In this document: one piece after another, positions 26,385 to 37,459 of the stretch | How the letters are laid out: each line of letters begins with the position of its first letter | How positions within the stretch are numbered: position 1 is the first letter of the stretch | Source of the DNA: Marine Group I thaumarchaeote | Lineage (GTDB): Archaea; Thermoproteota; Nitrososphaeria; Nitrososphaerales; Nitrosopumilaceae | NCBI GenBank assembly: GCA_013390785.1 | Contig: JACASW010000004.1 | Location: 1 to 64,000 of the forward strand | Direction: 5' to 3' | DNA length: 64,000 bases | The notes under the pieces: generated by a model | What the model was told of the DNA's origin: nothing | Database searches by the model: none | Seen by the model: the letters and a program-made list of their open reading frames with translations, nothing else | Position numbers and translations under genes: made by a program

Positions 26385-26510
26385 TTATTTATGCTTTCCA
26401 CGACTTTTTTCATGAATATCTCTGATATGCAATGCTAGTTTATCTGGTTGATCACCAAACTCTTTTCCACAATATGTACAGTAAAATCCATCTTCCCAAT
26501 CCATCCTCAT
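26385..26510 (-). CDS. C2H2 zinc-finger microprotein, 41 aa
   Basis: The frame starts MRMDWEDGFYCTYCGKEF and contains C11, C14, H28 and H33 (CTYCGKEF...KLALHIRDIH), a textbook C2H2 finger spacing (Cx2C-x13-Hx4H). The tail is basic (EKSRGKHK). It sits convergently 11 bases from the DUF35 gene. DNA or RNA binding is a family inference. Confidence 0.72.
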   Translation of the reverse strand: MRMDWEDGFYCTYCGKEFGDQPDKLALHIRDIHEKSRGKHK

Positions 26511-26618
26511 TATATTGATTCAACATGAATTAATCATTTGTTATTCGTAATTTCAGTTAACATAATAGTTGATAATATAATTACCAAGTACTCTATATCA
26601 CCAAAATCTAGGTAAATT

Positions 26619-27182
26619 ATGGCAATTATTAGATTAAATCAGATTGGTCAAAATGAATACGAAAGAATAAAGGCAATCAATAAAAAAACTGCGCGGACCA
26701 GAAGACAGCGTGGCTATAACTGGGAGGATACACTTGTAAAAAGATTCAATGCCATCAAATCTTGGAAGGCGTTTAGACTTGGCTCACCCAGTGTTGCTTT
26801 GCCAGATGTTTTAACAGTAAATAATGTAATAAGCACAATTTTTACAATTGAAGCAAAATCTGGAACTGGAACAACTTTACAGGTTCCATTTGATCAAATA
26901 GAAAGATGCCTAAGCTGGATTGATAACTTTCAGGTTTATCAAAAACGAGAGGTAATTTTGGCCTTTAAGTTTCTTTCAAAAAAAAGGATTGGTACTGCTA
27001 AGTATGAAAAACGGGAATTGCATGAATTCTACAAAGTTTGGGATAAAAAAAAGAAGCCTATAGACTGTGTATGTACTTATGATGGAAAAACATATGCGTT
27101 AAAAAATGGTAAGCAAAAAAAACTGGTGCTAAAAGATTTCATAATGCCATTCAAGTCAAAATATCAACTATTTTCTATTTAA
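26619..27182 (+). CDS. Hjc-like endonuclease (Holliday junction resolvase family)
   Basis: The protein has 187 residues, longer than the usual ~130 of Hjc. The PD-(D/E)xK site is visible: E36 (GYNWEDTLV), D63 after P62 (SPSVALPDV), and E78-x-K80 (FTIEAKSG), with a basic N terminus (KTARTRRQRG). Hjc dimers cut four-way junctions during recombination. The extra C-terminal ~60 residues have no recognised motif. The ATG at 26619 fits. The assignment as resolvase over other nucleases of the fold is moderate. Confidence 0.78.
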   Translation: MAIIRLNQIGQNEYERIKAINKKTARTRRQRGYNWEDTLVKRFNAIKSWKAFRLGSPSVALPDVLTVNNVISTIFTIEAKSGTGTTLQVPFDQIERCLSWIDNFQVYQKREVILAFKFLSKKRIGTAKYEKRELHEFYKVWDKKKKPIDCVCTYDGKTYALKNGKQKKLVLKDFIMPFKSKYQLFSI

Positions 27183-27227
27183 ACAAAATTTCCAATCATT
27201 TTTTAGTAATAAATTCCTGAATATAAT

Positions 27228-27986
27228 ATGGACTTTAAACGATATTTTGGAAAAATAAAAAATAAAAAAAATAAATATGAATCTGAGATTGTGAATAAAA
27301 CAGAAGAAAATACTGTTAAAGAGATCAAGCCTAAAATAAATAAAGTGGATGTTAATACCAAAAAAACTCTGAATTTTGTGAATGAAAAGAAAGATCCGCA
27401 TGAATATATTAGAAGATATCTTATGGAATCAAACTACAAGGATTGGTTCAACCGGAATTATCCTAACCACACAATATATGATGCAGTTGGCTTATCTATA
27501 TCAGATTACTTAAACATGAAAAGGGAATTATTCCCAGAATCAAGCAAAAATGATGAGGAAGAGTCAAGTAATATAGAAAAACCTATCACTAAAAATTTTA
27601 AACCAACAATCACACATGAATCTAAAACTAGTTTTGATGATTTTATCGATGAGCGAATATTAGTAAGCCATAATGCATTTGGTAATAAAGAAATGAAGAT
27701 TAAGATACTGGAAGTGTCTGATGAGATTGCACCACTGGCAGGAAAATTTGGCGACCGTGTTAAAATAAATAAAATTATCATTACGATCAAACATTTACAA
27801 ACTCAGGAGATTGAAGAAGGTGAATTTGATATTGAAGCTATTGAGAATGAACTGATAGAAAAAAGACATTATACATCAACTAACCGTTGGGTCCCTACAG
27901 GAGATATCAAAAATGGTTATCTAGCAAACACTAGACATACAACATTAATTAGCGATGCAGCAGCATTAGATTATTTAATATTCTAA
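27228..27986 (+). CDS. Hypothetical protein, 252 aa
   Basis: A basic, lysine-rich N terminus (~60 residues) leads into a helical segment (YIRRYLMESNYKDWFNRNYP) and a C-terminal beta-rich domain (~150-252; FGDRVKINKIIITIKHLQTQ). No catalytic motif is recognised. It follows the Hjc-like gene by 45 bases on the same strand and could be functionally linked, but this is only context. Confidence 0.62.
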   Translation: MDFKRYFGKIKNKKNKYESEIVNKTEENTVKEIKPKINKVDVNTKKTLNFVNEKKDPHEYIRRYLMESNYKDWFNRNYPNHTIYDAVGLSISDYLNMKRELFPESSKNDEEESSNIEKPITKNFKPTITHESKTSFDDFIDERILVSHNAFGNKEMKIKILEVSDEIAPLAGKFGDRVKINKIIITIKHLQTQEIEEGEFDIEAIENELIEKRHYTSTNRWVPTGDIKNGYLANTRHTTLISDAAALDYLIF

Positions 27987-28058
27987 ATTGTTATTGATGT
28001 AATCCTGTGTTAAACACTACAGGAAAAGTATAAGAGGGTAAAAAATAAAAAATATTGT

Positions 28059-28394
28059 ATGATAATAAAAGAGATCGATATTAGTGGAGAAAAGTTTCGG
28101 CTTATGCTTACTGAACAGATCATAAGCCAAGTGAAAAATCTAAAAACACTTTATAGTGCTGCGTATGATGATCCAGAAAGTTTTGAGCAAGTCAGTGCAG
28201 AAATTTCTTCAACTATACAAGAGATTTCTAATGCTGTTGAACCAAAACCTGATAGTAGTCATTTAGATGATTTGATTCAACAAGTAATCAAAACAGTTGA
28301 TGATAAAACACAAGAAGCAAATATGCAATCAGAAGATAAGCCAATCACAAAAAAGAGTAAAAAAAAGAGTAAAAAAACAAAATCAAAAAAATAA
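28059..28394 (+). CDS. Hypothetical helical protein with lysine-rich tail, 111 aa
   Basis: The N-terminal ~90 residues are predicted helical and acidic. The last 20 are almost all Lys and Ser (KKSKKKSKKTKSKK). Such tails recur in several proteins of this window. Family unknown. Confidence 0.6.
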   Translation: MIIKEIDISGEKFRLMLTEQIISQVKNLKTLYSAAYDDPESFEQVSAEISSTIQEISNAVEPKPDSSHLDDLIQQVIKTVDDKTQEANMQSEDKPITKKSKKKSKKTKSKK

Positions 28395-28484
28395 ATTCTG
28401 ATTTATTCTTAGTTAGTTATGCAAATATCATAGATATCAACGGAAATACATTTTAGTTATACATGATATTGTTTTGATGATAGC

Positions 28485-28607
28485 ATGGACACGCACTGTG
28501 AATGTGGAATTTGTGGGCATTTTAATGCAAACGACTGCGTTGAAAAGGAATGCAAATGTTGCAGTAATTTTCATCTAAGATCTGGTTCTAAAGTAAACGA
28601 AAAATAA
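28485..28607 (+). CDS. Cys-rich zinc-binding microprotein, 40 aa
   Basis: The frame holds seven Cys and three His in 30 residues (HCECGICGHFNANDCVEKEC then KCCSNFH). The arrangement CxCxxC...C....CxCC is enough for a two-metal site. The C terminus is polar. It lies between two unknown genes of opposite strand. Coding status is inferred from the ligand density. Confidence 0.6.
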   Translation: MDTHCECGICGHFNANDCVEKECKCCSNFHLRSGSKVNEK

Positions 28608-28619
28608 CATAGTAAAAAA

Positions 28620-28994
28620 TTACAATTTAATCAATATAGCATGAAGTTTTTCAATCATTTTTTTATCATTCAGAGAATTGATAATCATCACTCTCAAATT
28701 TTTTAATCTGTTAGAATCATTGAAATAAACTTGTGCCAATACTTCAATTTCTCTTGTGAAATCATATGTATCAATATAATATCCTGTTAATTTGGATAAA
28801 GTAACTAAATGATCACTCTGATACTTTTTTTCATCTAATTTATTGTGTATAACTTGCAAAAGTCCCCTGATCTTAGATAGTTCTTTTTTAATAATTCCGA
28901 GATCATTTGGTTTATCTTCTAATTCAGTTAATATCTTATGTGAAGCCAAAATTTGGCTTAAAATTCCTTTTAAATAATCATCTATATCTGCCAA
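28620..28994 (-). CDS. Hypothetical all-helical protein, 124 aa
   Basis: Amphipathic helices throughout (YLKGILSQILASHKILTELE; IKKELSKIRGLLQVIHNKLD; VMIINSLNDKKMIEKLHAI). No Cys, no TM. Possibly a helical bundle or adaptor. Family unknown. It is convergent with the microprotein gene at 12 bases. Confidence 0.62.
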   Translation of the reverse strand: MADIDDYLKGILSQILASHKILTELEDKPNDLGIIKKELSKIRGLLQVIHNKLDEKKYQSDHLVTLSKLTGYYIDTYDFTREIEVLAQVYFNDSNRLKNLRVMIINSLNDKKMIEKLHAILIKL

Positions 28995-29108
28995 AACAAC
29001 TGATGGTTTGTATGCTTATTCAAAAAGTTTAGGAATGTTAAATTAAGATGCCAATAGAATTTTACAACGTTTCTTATCTTTAAATTACTGGCAGACACAA
29101 CTGTCACG

Positions 29109-30446
29109 TTGCAAAATAAATCATATTTAAAATGCATTAATCACAAATGTGGGAAAGAATATCCTATCCATGTTTTTGATTTTAATTGTACGTGTGGAAA
29201 TCTATTAGATGTTATCTACAATGAAACTCCTTCGCAAAACCTTAAAGAAGTATTTTCCCAAAGAAGAAATCCACAAGGAAGTATCTTTAATGAAAGTGGT
29301 GTATGGCGATTTCGTGAATTATTAAATTTTTGTGAGATTGACACAGACGATCTTGCACAGTGTTCACAACACTTGGTCTCACTTGATGGCGCAGAGGGTA
29401 GACAATCAAAACCATACCACATGTCAAAAGTTGCACAATTTGTTGGAATTAAAAATGAAAAATTGATGTTACAGCCAGAGGGTTACAATCCAAGTGGTTC
29501 GTTTAAAGATAATGGTATGTCTGCCGCTGTAACACACGCAAAATTAGTTGGTGCAAAAAAAATTATTTGTGCATCAACTGGTAATACATCAGCTTCAGCT
29601 GGTATGTTTGCTGCAAATGAAAATATGGAATGTGATGTGTATATTCCAGAAGGTGAAATTGCACCTGGTAAACTTAGTCAAGCATATCAATTTGGCACGC
29701 AAATGATACAAGTTAATGGAAATTTTGATGATGCATTCACTAAATCATTATCTGCTGCTAAAGAGCCTGGAAGTTATACTGTAAATTCAATTAACCCATT
29801 TAGAATTGAAGGTCAAAAAACTATTCCATACCGTACTTTAGAATATTTGGATTGGAAAACCCCTGATTGGATTGTTTATCCTGGTGGTGCGCTTGGTAAT
29901 ACATCAAGCTGTGGTAAATGTTTAATGGAGTTGTATGAATGGGGTTGGATCAAAAAAATTCCACGAATAGCTGTTATCAATGCTGAAGGTGCTAACACTC
30001 TGGATGTTTTGTATAATGGGAAATTTGAGGATACTGAGTTACGGTGGAACAATGGAAATTTTGACACTGAATTGATTGAACAGTATTATACTAAAATGAA
30101 TGATAACGGAATACGGCCTAAAACAAAAGCTACTGCAATACAAATTGGTAAACCATCCAATATACTGAAAGGATTACGTGCATTAGAATATACAAATGGA
30201 ATTGTTATCAGTGTAACAGATAAGGAGATGTTAGATGGAATGTCAGTAGTAGGATTAAATGGCTTTGATTGTGAAATGGCTTCTGGTGCAGTTCCAGCTG
30301 GTATAAAGAAACTGCTTAACGATAATATCATAAAAAAAGATGATGAAATTGTTGGTATTTTAACTGGCAGGCAGAAAGAACCATTATTGCCAATAAATTA
30401 TCACAATGACCCAACGAACAAGTTTGCAAAGCCACCAAAACGATAA
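29109..30446 (+). CDS. thrC: Threonine synthase
   Basis: This PLP enzyme converts O-phosphohomoserine to threonine. The protein has 445 residues. It begins with a zinc-ribbon-like segment (C9, C14, C27, C29), common in archaeal enzymes. The PLP lysine is in NPSGSFKDNGM near residue 138, CASTGNTSASAG binds substrate near 156, and YPGGALGNTSS near 258 holds the PLP phosphate. The TTG start is used because the Cys cluster lies upstream of any ATG. Its product is the substrate of the threonine dehydratase at 19 kb. Confidence 0.95.
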   Translation: MQNKSYLKCINHKCGKEYPIHVFDFNCTCGNLLDVIYNETPSQNLKEVFSQRRNPQGSIFNESGVWRFRELLNFCEIDTDDLAQCSQHLVSLDGAEGRQSKPYHMSKVAQFVGIKNEKLMLQPEGYNPSGSFKDNGMSAAVTHAKLVGAKKIICASTGNTSASAGMFAANENMECDVYIPEGEIAPGKLSQAYQFGTQMIQVNGNFDDAFTKSLSAAKEPGSYTVNSINPFRIEGQKTIPYRTLEYLDWKTPDWIVYPGGALGNTSSCGKCLMELYEWGWIKKIPRIAVINAEGANTLDVLYNGKFEDTELRWNNGNFDTELIEQYYTKMNDNGIRPKTKATAIQIGKPSNILKGLRALEYTNGIVISVTDKEMLDGMSVVGLNGFDCEMASGAVPAGIKKLLNDNIIKKDDEIVGILTGRQKEPLLPINYHNDPTNKFAKPPKR

Positions 30447-30577
30447 TTGTATTCAAATGAATTCACTAGAAATGTGAAACCTTAAAAGAACCTTTGATCA
30501 ACTGTTAACATAAGAAAATGTGGTGTATTTTCAATTAATGACTAAGATCTTTGTCATAGGAGTTTGTAATTACTAAA

Positions 30578-31825
30578 ATGGATATTACATACGAAATTGC
30601 TGCACTAGTTGCACTGATAGGACTTTCTGGTTATTTCAGCGGTTTAGAAGTTGCGTTAGTTAGTATTAGACCTTCAAAAATTGAGCAACTGATTAAGAAT
30701 AAAGTCAAAGGTGCTAAATCACTTCGTAAACTAAAATCTAATCCAAGCCGAATGATGTCTAGTGTTAATTTAGGAAATAATTTAGCCAGTATTGCAGCAA
30801 CTGCATTAGCAACTGATATTGCATTGAAATTATTTGGTGATGAGGGTTTAGCAATTGCAGTGGGAGTTATGACATTTCTAATTCTGGTTTTTGGTGAAAT
30901 CAGTCCAAAAACATACTGTAATGCAAATGCAACGAAAGTTGCGGTAAGAAATAGTAGAATTATTTTAGCTTTTAGCTATGCATTCTTTCCAATAGTATGG
31001 TTGTTTGAAATAATCACAAAAGGGATGATGAGACTTACAGGTAGTAGTGATATACCACCTGGATTAACGGAAGATGAAATTAAAGAGGTCGTTGATCAAG
31101 GATTAAAAGATAAAGCGATTGAAAAACAGGAAAGTGAATTAGTCCATGGCGCACTAAATTTTGATGACATTGTTATAAGATCAGTTATGACACCGCGTCC
31201 TAAAATATTCATGTTAAGATCAAAAATGATGCTTTTTGAAGCTCTGCCAGAAATAAATAAAAATGGTTTTTCAAGAATACCTGTTTATTCAGAAAATAGA
31301 GATAAAATAGTTGGAATTATTCATGTGAGAGATGTTCTAAAACGCCTTGAAGATGATGATAAGATGATTACATTAGAGCAAGTAATGAGAGAACCATTCT
31401 TTGTATCTCAAGAAAAGAAAGTTAGTGATCTGTTGAAAGAGATGCAGGGAAGAAAAGCGCATATGGCTATAGTTATAGATGAATTTAGTGGTGTTGAAGG
31501 ATGCGTCACCCTAGAAGATTTGGTAGAGGAGATTGTTGGTGAAATACATGATGAAACCGATATAACAAAATCTAATTTTCAGAGAGAAGGTGCTGACACA
31601 ATAATCACTAATGGTGATATCGAAATTGATGAAATCAATGAAATTTTTAGAACTGAAATACCACCGGGCGATGATTATGCATCATTGAGTGGTTTATTGC
31701 ATGAAAAATTACGTGATATTCCAAAAGAAGGTGACAGAATAATGATAGGACCACTTCGTATTATTGTAGAAAGAGTTCTAGGTAACAAACCTGAAAAAAT
31801 TAGGATTGAAAAAGTAACAATTTAA
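30578..31825 (+). CDS. CNNM/CorC-type membrane protein (DUF21, CBS pair, CorC_HlyC domain)
   Basis: The protein has 415 residues. A DUF21 transmembrane region (~1-175, about four helices) is followed by a CBS pair (~195-330; SVMTPRPKIFMLRSK; GIIHVRDVLKRLED; MAIVIDEFSGVEGCVTLEDL) and a C-terminal CorC_HlyC domain (~345-412). Homologues are Mg2+ exporters or regulators with ATP-Mg bound at the CBS module. Its last four bases overlap the end of the convergent GAPDH gene. Confidence 0.92.
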   Translation: MDITYEIAALVALIGLSGYFSGLEVALVSIRPSKIEQLIKNKVKGAKSLRKLKSNPSRMMSSVNLGNNLASIAATALATDIALKLFGDEGLAIAVGVMTFLILVFGEISPKTYCNANATKVAVRNSRIILAFSYAFFPIVWLFEIITKGMMRLTGSSDIPPGLTEDEIKEVVDQGLKDKAIEKQESELVHGALNFDDIVIRSVMTPRPKIFMLRSKMMLFEALPEINKNGFSRIPVYSENRDKIVGIIHVRDVLKRLEDDDKMITLEQVMREPFFVSQEKKVSDLLKEMQGRKAHMAIVIDEFSGVEGCVTLEDLVEEIVGEIHDETDITKSNFQREGADTIITNGDIEIDEINEIFRTEIPPGDDYASLSGLLHEKLRDIPKEGDRIMIGPLRIIVERVLGNKPEKIRIEKVTI

Positions 31826-32871
31826 GACTTTGAAAAGTGTTTTTCCAGTAATTTTTTCTTTTCTTCCATACCAAACAATTTTTCAGTTCGTTTTACTGCA
31901 TCGTTATAATCACGTTGGAACAGCATTGCTTGTAGCAGCATATGGTTCTCTGGGATCACTATACCAGTTTGATCATCAGAATACATCAACTGAATCGTAT
32001 CATCTACCGATTTAGTCATATTAGCATGAATATGTAGCATGTTTGTATCCTTGAAATTGAATTTTGTAGATTCAGCAAAGTTACGAATATCTTTCGTTCC
32101 TTTAGCTGTCCATAGAATTGCAACTCCATATTCATTTTTGAATAGTGTATGAATTTCGTCTACAGTTGGTGCCTTTTCATTGAAACGTATATCCATAATA
32201 TGCAAATGCATTTGTCTTGTAGGAACTTTAATTGCACGAACAAAAAGTGGAACATCATTCCCAAAAAATGCTTTAACATCAGTTCCATGATGTGGCTGTT
32301 CTGTCATTTCAATTGTATCAGTAATTTCTTTATCAGTTTGTTCAAGATCTGCCCATCTTCTAACAAGTGTTACATCAAATCTTGTTAATGAATCAGCGTA
32401 TTTTTCTTTTAGCGGATTCAAGATTCTTCCCATACCAGTTACATTACAACTTCCTTGCATGACATATTTTTTATCAAATGCTTCAGCATAGTTTACTCTA
32501 GAATTAAAAAGAATATCCGCAACTGCATTGTCATTAAAAACTGTCTCACCTCCCTGAAAAATGGCCTTAATATCCTTTGGTTCATAGATATTTTTCCTGT
32601 TGAAAATTCCCTTTCCACCTGGTGAAGCATCAATCACTAAGTCACAATCATCTAAAACAGATTCAATTGATCCTGAGATGTCAAAGTCTTTGAAATTCCC
32701 ACTTTCATCTTTCGGTACATAAACTGAAAATCCATCATTAATAGCATACTGTACCTTTTCATCAGGAGAGTGTTTGCCAATTCCTATCACATCAATATCA
32801 GAATCTTCTTTAACAAATTTTGCAATACGACTTCCAATTGATCCATATCCATTCACAAAAACTTTTTTCAT
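31822..32871 (-). CDS. gap: Glyceraldehyde-3-phosphate dehydrogenase, archaeal type II
   Basis: The enzyme interconverts glyceraldehyde 3-phosphate and 1,3-bisphosphoglycerate with NAD(P). The protein has 349 residues. The Rossmann motif is VNGYGSIGSRIA at residues 5-16, and the catalytic Cys is ~C140 in MQGSCNVTGMGR. It matches the archaeal class, not the bacterial one. In an autotroph it would serve gluconeogenesis. Its stop overlaps the convergent CNNM gene. Confidence 0.94.
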   Translation of the reverse strand: MKKVFVNGYGSIGSRIAKFVKEDSDIDVIGIGKHSPDEKVQYAINDGFSVYVPKDESGNFKDFDISGSIESVLDDCDLVIDASPGGKGIFNRKNIYEPKDIKAIFQGGETVFNDNAVADILFNSRVNYAEAFDKKYVMQGSCNVTGMGRILNPLKEKYADSLTRFDVTLVRRWADLEQTDKEITDTIEMTEQPHHGTDVKAFFGNDVPLFVRAIKVPTRQMHLHIMDIRFNEKAPTVDEIHTLFKNEYGVAILWTAKGTKDIRNFAESTKFNFKDTNMLHIHANMTKSVDDTIQLMYSDDQTGIVIPENHMLLQAMLFQRDYNDAVKRTEKLFGMEEKKKLLEKHFSKS

Positions 32872-33006
32872 AATTACTTTCAGTAATTGTCGTTTATTTA
32901 CATACTGATGTTTAACGATCTATAATGTTCAAATTGAATTTTTCAAGTTATTTTTGATTTTTGTATGTTATAAAGACCTAAATCTATATGATTTTTTAAT
33001 GCAAAC

Positions 33007-33864
33007 ATGAAACCAGATTCAGAACCATCTTCGAATGATAAAGTCCCAAGCTTTTTTTTGGAAGATGATAAAACCACTGAAAATTTACGCGTTGAAAAAA
33101 TCAAAAAAAATGGCTCCAGCGAACTATCATTAAAAACAACTACACAGTCATCTAAACTAACAATTCATTGGCCATCGCTTGGAATTGGTGCTGTAATTGC
33201 AGTTGCTTGTATATTTTTTGGTGTGATGATGACAAACATGGTTGACACTGAATCTACACAAATTTTGGATGAAATTACAATAAATGAAATAGGTTCAATA
33301 AAAAAACCAACATTTTCTTCATTTACAGATAACTCATCACCTATTTTAGGAGATAGAAATGCGCCACTAACTTTAATTGAATTTGGGGATTATCAATGCA
33401 CGTTTTGTAACAAATTTTTCCATGATACAGTAGATTCAATTCTAACGAATTATGTTGAAACCGGAAAAGTGAAAATTTTGTTCAAAGATTTCATAGTAGT
33501 TGGACAGGATTCAATAGATGCTGCAAATGCAGCACACTGTGCAAATGATCAACAGATGTTTTGGCAATACCATTCAATTTTATACAATAATTGGGCTGGT
33601 GAAGGTACTGGTTGGGTATCTTCTGAACAACTTAACAAGTTTGCAAATATATTAGAATTGGACATGGATAAATTTTCAAACTGTATATCTGAATTAAAAT
33701 GGGAAAAATTAATTAATGCAAGTCATGATGATGGTGTTGCATTGGGTGTAACGGCAACACCAACATTTTTTGTGATCGACCAAAACAAAAATGTGATGAA
33801 AATCATTGGCGCACAACAGTACGATGTTTTTAAAAAAGTGTTTGATTCATCACTTGAAAAATAG
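33007..33864 (+). CDS. Membrane-anchored DsbA-like thiol oxidoreductase
   Basis: The protein has 285 residues. A cytoplasmic stretch of ~55 residues precedes one TM helix (~58-78, LGIGAVIAVACIFFGVMM), and the rest is a thioredoxin-fold DsbA domain outside. The active site is C131-TF-C134 (GDYQCTFCNKFF), with a cis-Pro loop near VTATPTFFVI. It should introduce or exchange disulphides in exported proteins. A long N-terminal cytoplasmic tail is unusual for DsbA. Confidence 0.9.
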   Translation: MKPDSEPSSNDKVPSFFLEDDKTTENLRVEKIKKNGSSELSLKTTTQSSKLTIHWPSLGIGAVIAVACIFFGVMMTNMVDTESTQILDEITINEIGSIKKPTFSSFTDNSSPILGDRNAPLTLIEFGDYQCTFCNKFFHDTVDSILTNYVETGKVKILFKDFIVVGQDSIDAANAAHCANDQQMFWQYHSILYNNWAGEGTGWVSSEQLNKFANILELDMDKFSNCISELKWEKLINASHDDGVALGVTATPTFFVIDQNKNVMKIIGAQQYDVFKKVFDSSLEK

Positions 33865-33930
33865 TGATTTATGCGTAAATTCCTGTTTATATCAAAATTT
33901 GCTCATATGATCTGCAAAAATTAACAGGAA

Positions 33931-33940
33931 ATGTATATAT
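33931..33940 (+). promoter_or_regulatory. Putative TATA box of the HMG-CoA synthase gene
   Basis: ATGTATATAT lies about 23-32 bases before ATG 33963, the normal distance for a leaderless or very short-leader archaeal transcript. Confidence 0.45.
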
Positions 33941-33962
33941 TCTAAGTTCGAAAGGCTAGCTC

Positions 33963-35357
33963 ATGGCAGCTGGTATAGATGATATTTCAATTTACATTCC
34001 TAGACTTTATCTTGACGCAGGTGATTTTGCTAAAGCAAGAGGATTAGATCCTGATAAATTAGAACGTGGTTTAGGAATTGGGCAAATGGCAATTGTAGAT
34101 ACTAATCAAGATCCAGCATGTCTTGCATCAAATGCTTGTCTAAAAGTAATGCAAAAAAATAAACTAACACCTGATAAAATTGGCAGACTATATGTTGCAA
34201 CTGAATCATCGTTTGATGAATCAAAAGCTATGAATTCGTATGTAATAGGAATGCTAGAACAAGTTTACGGCAAAGATACTTTTGGGCATTGTGGTGGAAT
34301 TGAATGTAAATTTGCTTGTGTTAGTGGTTCATACGCATTATATGACAATACTAATTGGATTAGAGCTGGTGAAGCCGAAGATAAATATGCATTAGTGGTT
34401 GTTTCAGATATTGCAAAATATGACCTGGGTTCAAGCGGTGAAGTAACTCAAGGTGCTGGTGCTATAGCAATGCTATTGAATGATAAACCTAGATTACTAT
34501 CATTTGATCCTAAAGTTACATCAACGTCAATCAAAAACGAGTATGATTTTTACAGACCATTTGGAAAAGAAACACCAATTGTACATGGACAGTATTCTAA
34601 TCTCCTTTATCTAATTCAAGTAAAAAATGCACTAATCGATTATAAAAGGAAAGTAAAGGAAACAGGATTAATCAAACTAAAGGATGGTGAAACTATTCTT
34701 GATCACGTTGATTATCTAAACATGCATCTTCCATACAGCAATATGGGTAAAAAAGCTCTTGCTTATCTCGTTAGACATGAATGGAGAGCTTTGCCAAGAT
34801 GGGAAAAAATTATTGAAGAGATAGGAATGGAAGAACCAATTCCAAAAGATCCACGTGGAACAATTGAATCAGTACTTGAGGATGCAGAATTTATGACTAA
34901 GGATCACCAATTTACAAAATTATTTACAAATACAGAAAGATATGTTGAGCTTTACGAATCGAAACTTGCTAGTTCCTTAATTGCATCTAAAATGATTGGT
35001 AATCTCTATACTGCATCATTATATCTTGGATTTAGAAGTAGTTTAGAGTTTGAATACCAAAATGGAATTGATTTGAATGGAAAACGTGTTGGATTTTGTT
35101 CTTACGGAAGTGGGGCTAGTGCCATGATCTTCAGCGGTGTAATACAACCTGAATATGCTCAAGTTGTAAAAGACATGAATCTTGAAGCAGAAATTGGACC
35201 AAGAACTAAGCTTTCTCTAGATGAATACGAAGAACTTCATGAAAATAAGCGTACATATGAAGAAAATATCCGTTCAGCAAACAAAGAATTCGTTATCGTC
35301 GATGTAAAAACATCGACTGAGAGTAAAGGCGAACGTCATTATGCCTTTGTTGATTAA
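33963..35357 (+). CDS. Hydroxymethylglutaryl-CoA synthase
   Basis: The enzyme condenses acetyl-CoA with acetoacetyl-CoA to HMG-CoA for mevalonate and archaeal lipids. The protein has 464 residues. The catalytic Cys is C119 in ECKFACVSGSYAL. DDISIYIPRLYLD at the N terminus and LHLPYSNMGKKAL (catalytic His region) fit the family. GSGASAMIFSG is the conserved C-terminal loop. It is longer than the ~350-residue form of Euryarchaeota and nearer the eukaryotic/bacterial long form. The SCP2-type thiolase and DUF35 pair that could supply its substrate is 8 kb upstream. Confidence 0.93.
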   Translation: MAAGIDDISIYIPRLYLDAGDFAKARGLDPDKLERGLGIGQMAIVDTNQDPACLASNACLKVMQKNKLTPDKIGRLYVATESSFDESKAMNSYVIGMLEQVYGKDTFGHCGGIECKFACVSGSYALYDNTNWIRAGEAEDKYALVVVSDIAKYDLGSSGEVTQGAGAIAMLLNDKPRLLSFDPKVTSTSIKNEYDFYRPFGKETPIVHGQYSNLLYLIQVKNALIDYKRKVKETGLIKLKDGETILDHVDYLNMHLPYSNMGKKALAYLVRHEWRALPRWEKIIEEIGMEEPIPKDPRGTIESVLEDAEFMTKDHQFTKLFTNTERYVELYESKLASSLIASKMIGNLYTASLYLGFRSSLEFEYQNGIDLNGKRVGFCSYGSGASAMIFSGVIQPEYAQVVKDMNLEAEIGPRTKLSLDEYEELHENKRTYEENIRSANKEFVIVDVKTSTESKGERHYAFVD

Positions 35358-35374
35358 ATTAACAAAACAAGGCA

Positions 35375-37368
<1,994 letters not shown>

Positions 37369-37400
37369 TACTCGGTAACTACTATTAATTACTAAATAAT

Positions 37401-37428
37401 GTTAACCTGAAAAAATATGTTGGTTAAC
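37401..37428. promoter_or_regulatory. BirA-type biotin operator between bioA and bioB
   Basis: GTTAACC (37401-37407), a 14-base spacer, and GGTTAAC (37422-37428) form a perfect inverted repeat. This matches the known BirA signal with GTTAACC half-sites and a 14-15 base spacer. It is centred in the 91-base region between the divergent bioA (start 37368) and bioB (start 37460), directly upstream of the bioB TATA-like sequence. A BirA with an HTH domain is encoded at 5520-6512. Confidence 0.85.
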
Positions 37429-37437
37429 GCTTAATTA

Positions 37438-37447
37438 TGTATAAAAA
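37438..37447 (+). promoter_or_regulatory. Putative TATA box of bioB
   Basis: The sequence TGTATAAAAA follows the BirA operator by ten bases and lies 13-22 bases before ATG 37460. BirA bound at the operator would sit on the upstream BRE/TATA region and block TFB/TBP. Confidence 0.4.
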
Positions 37448-37459
37448 TTAAAAAAAATA

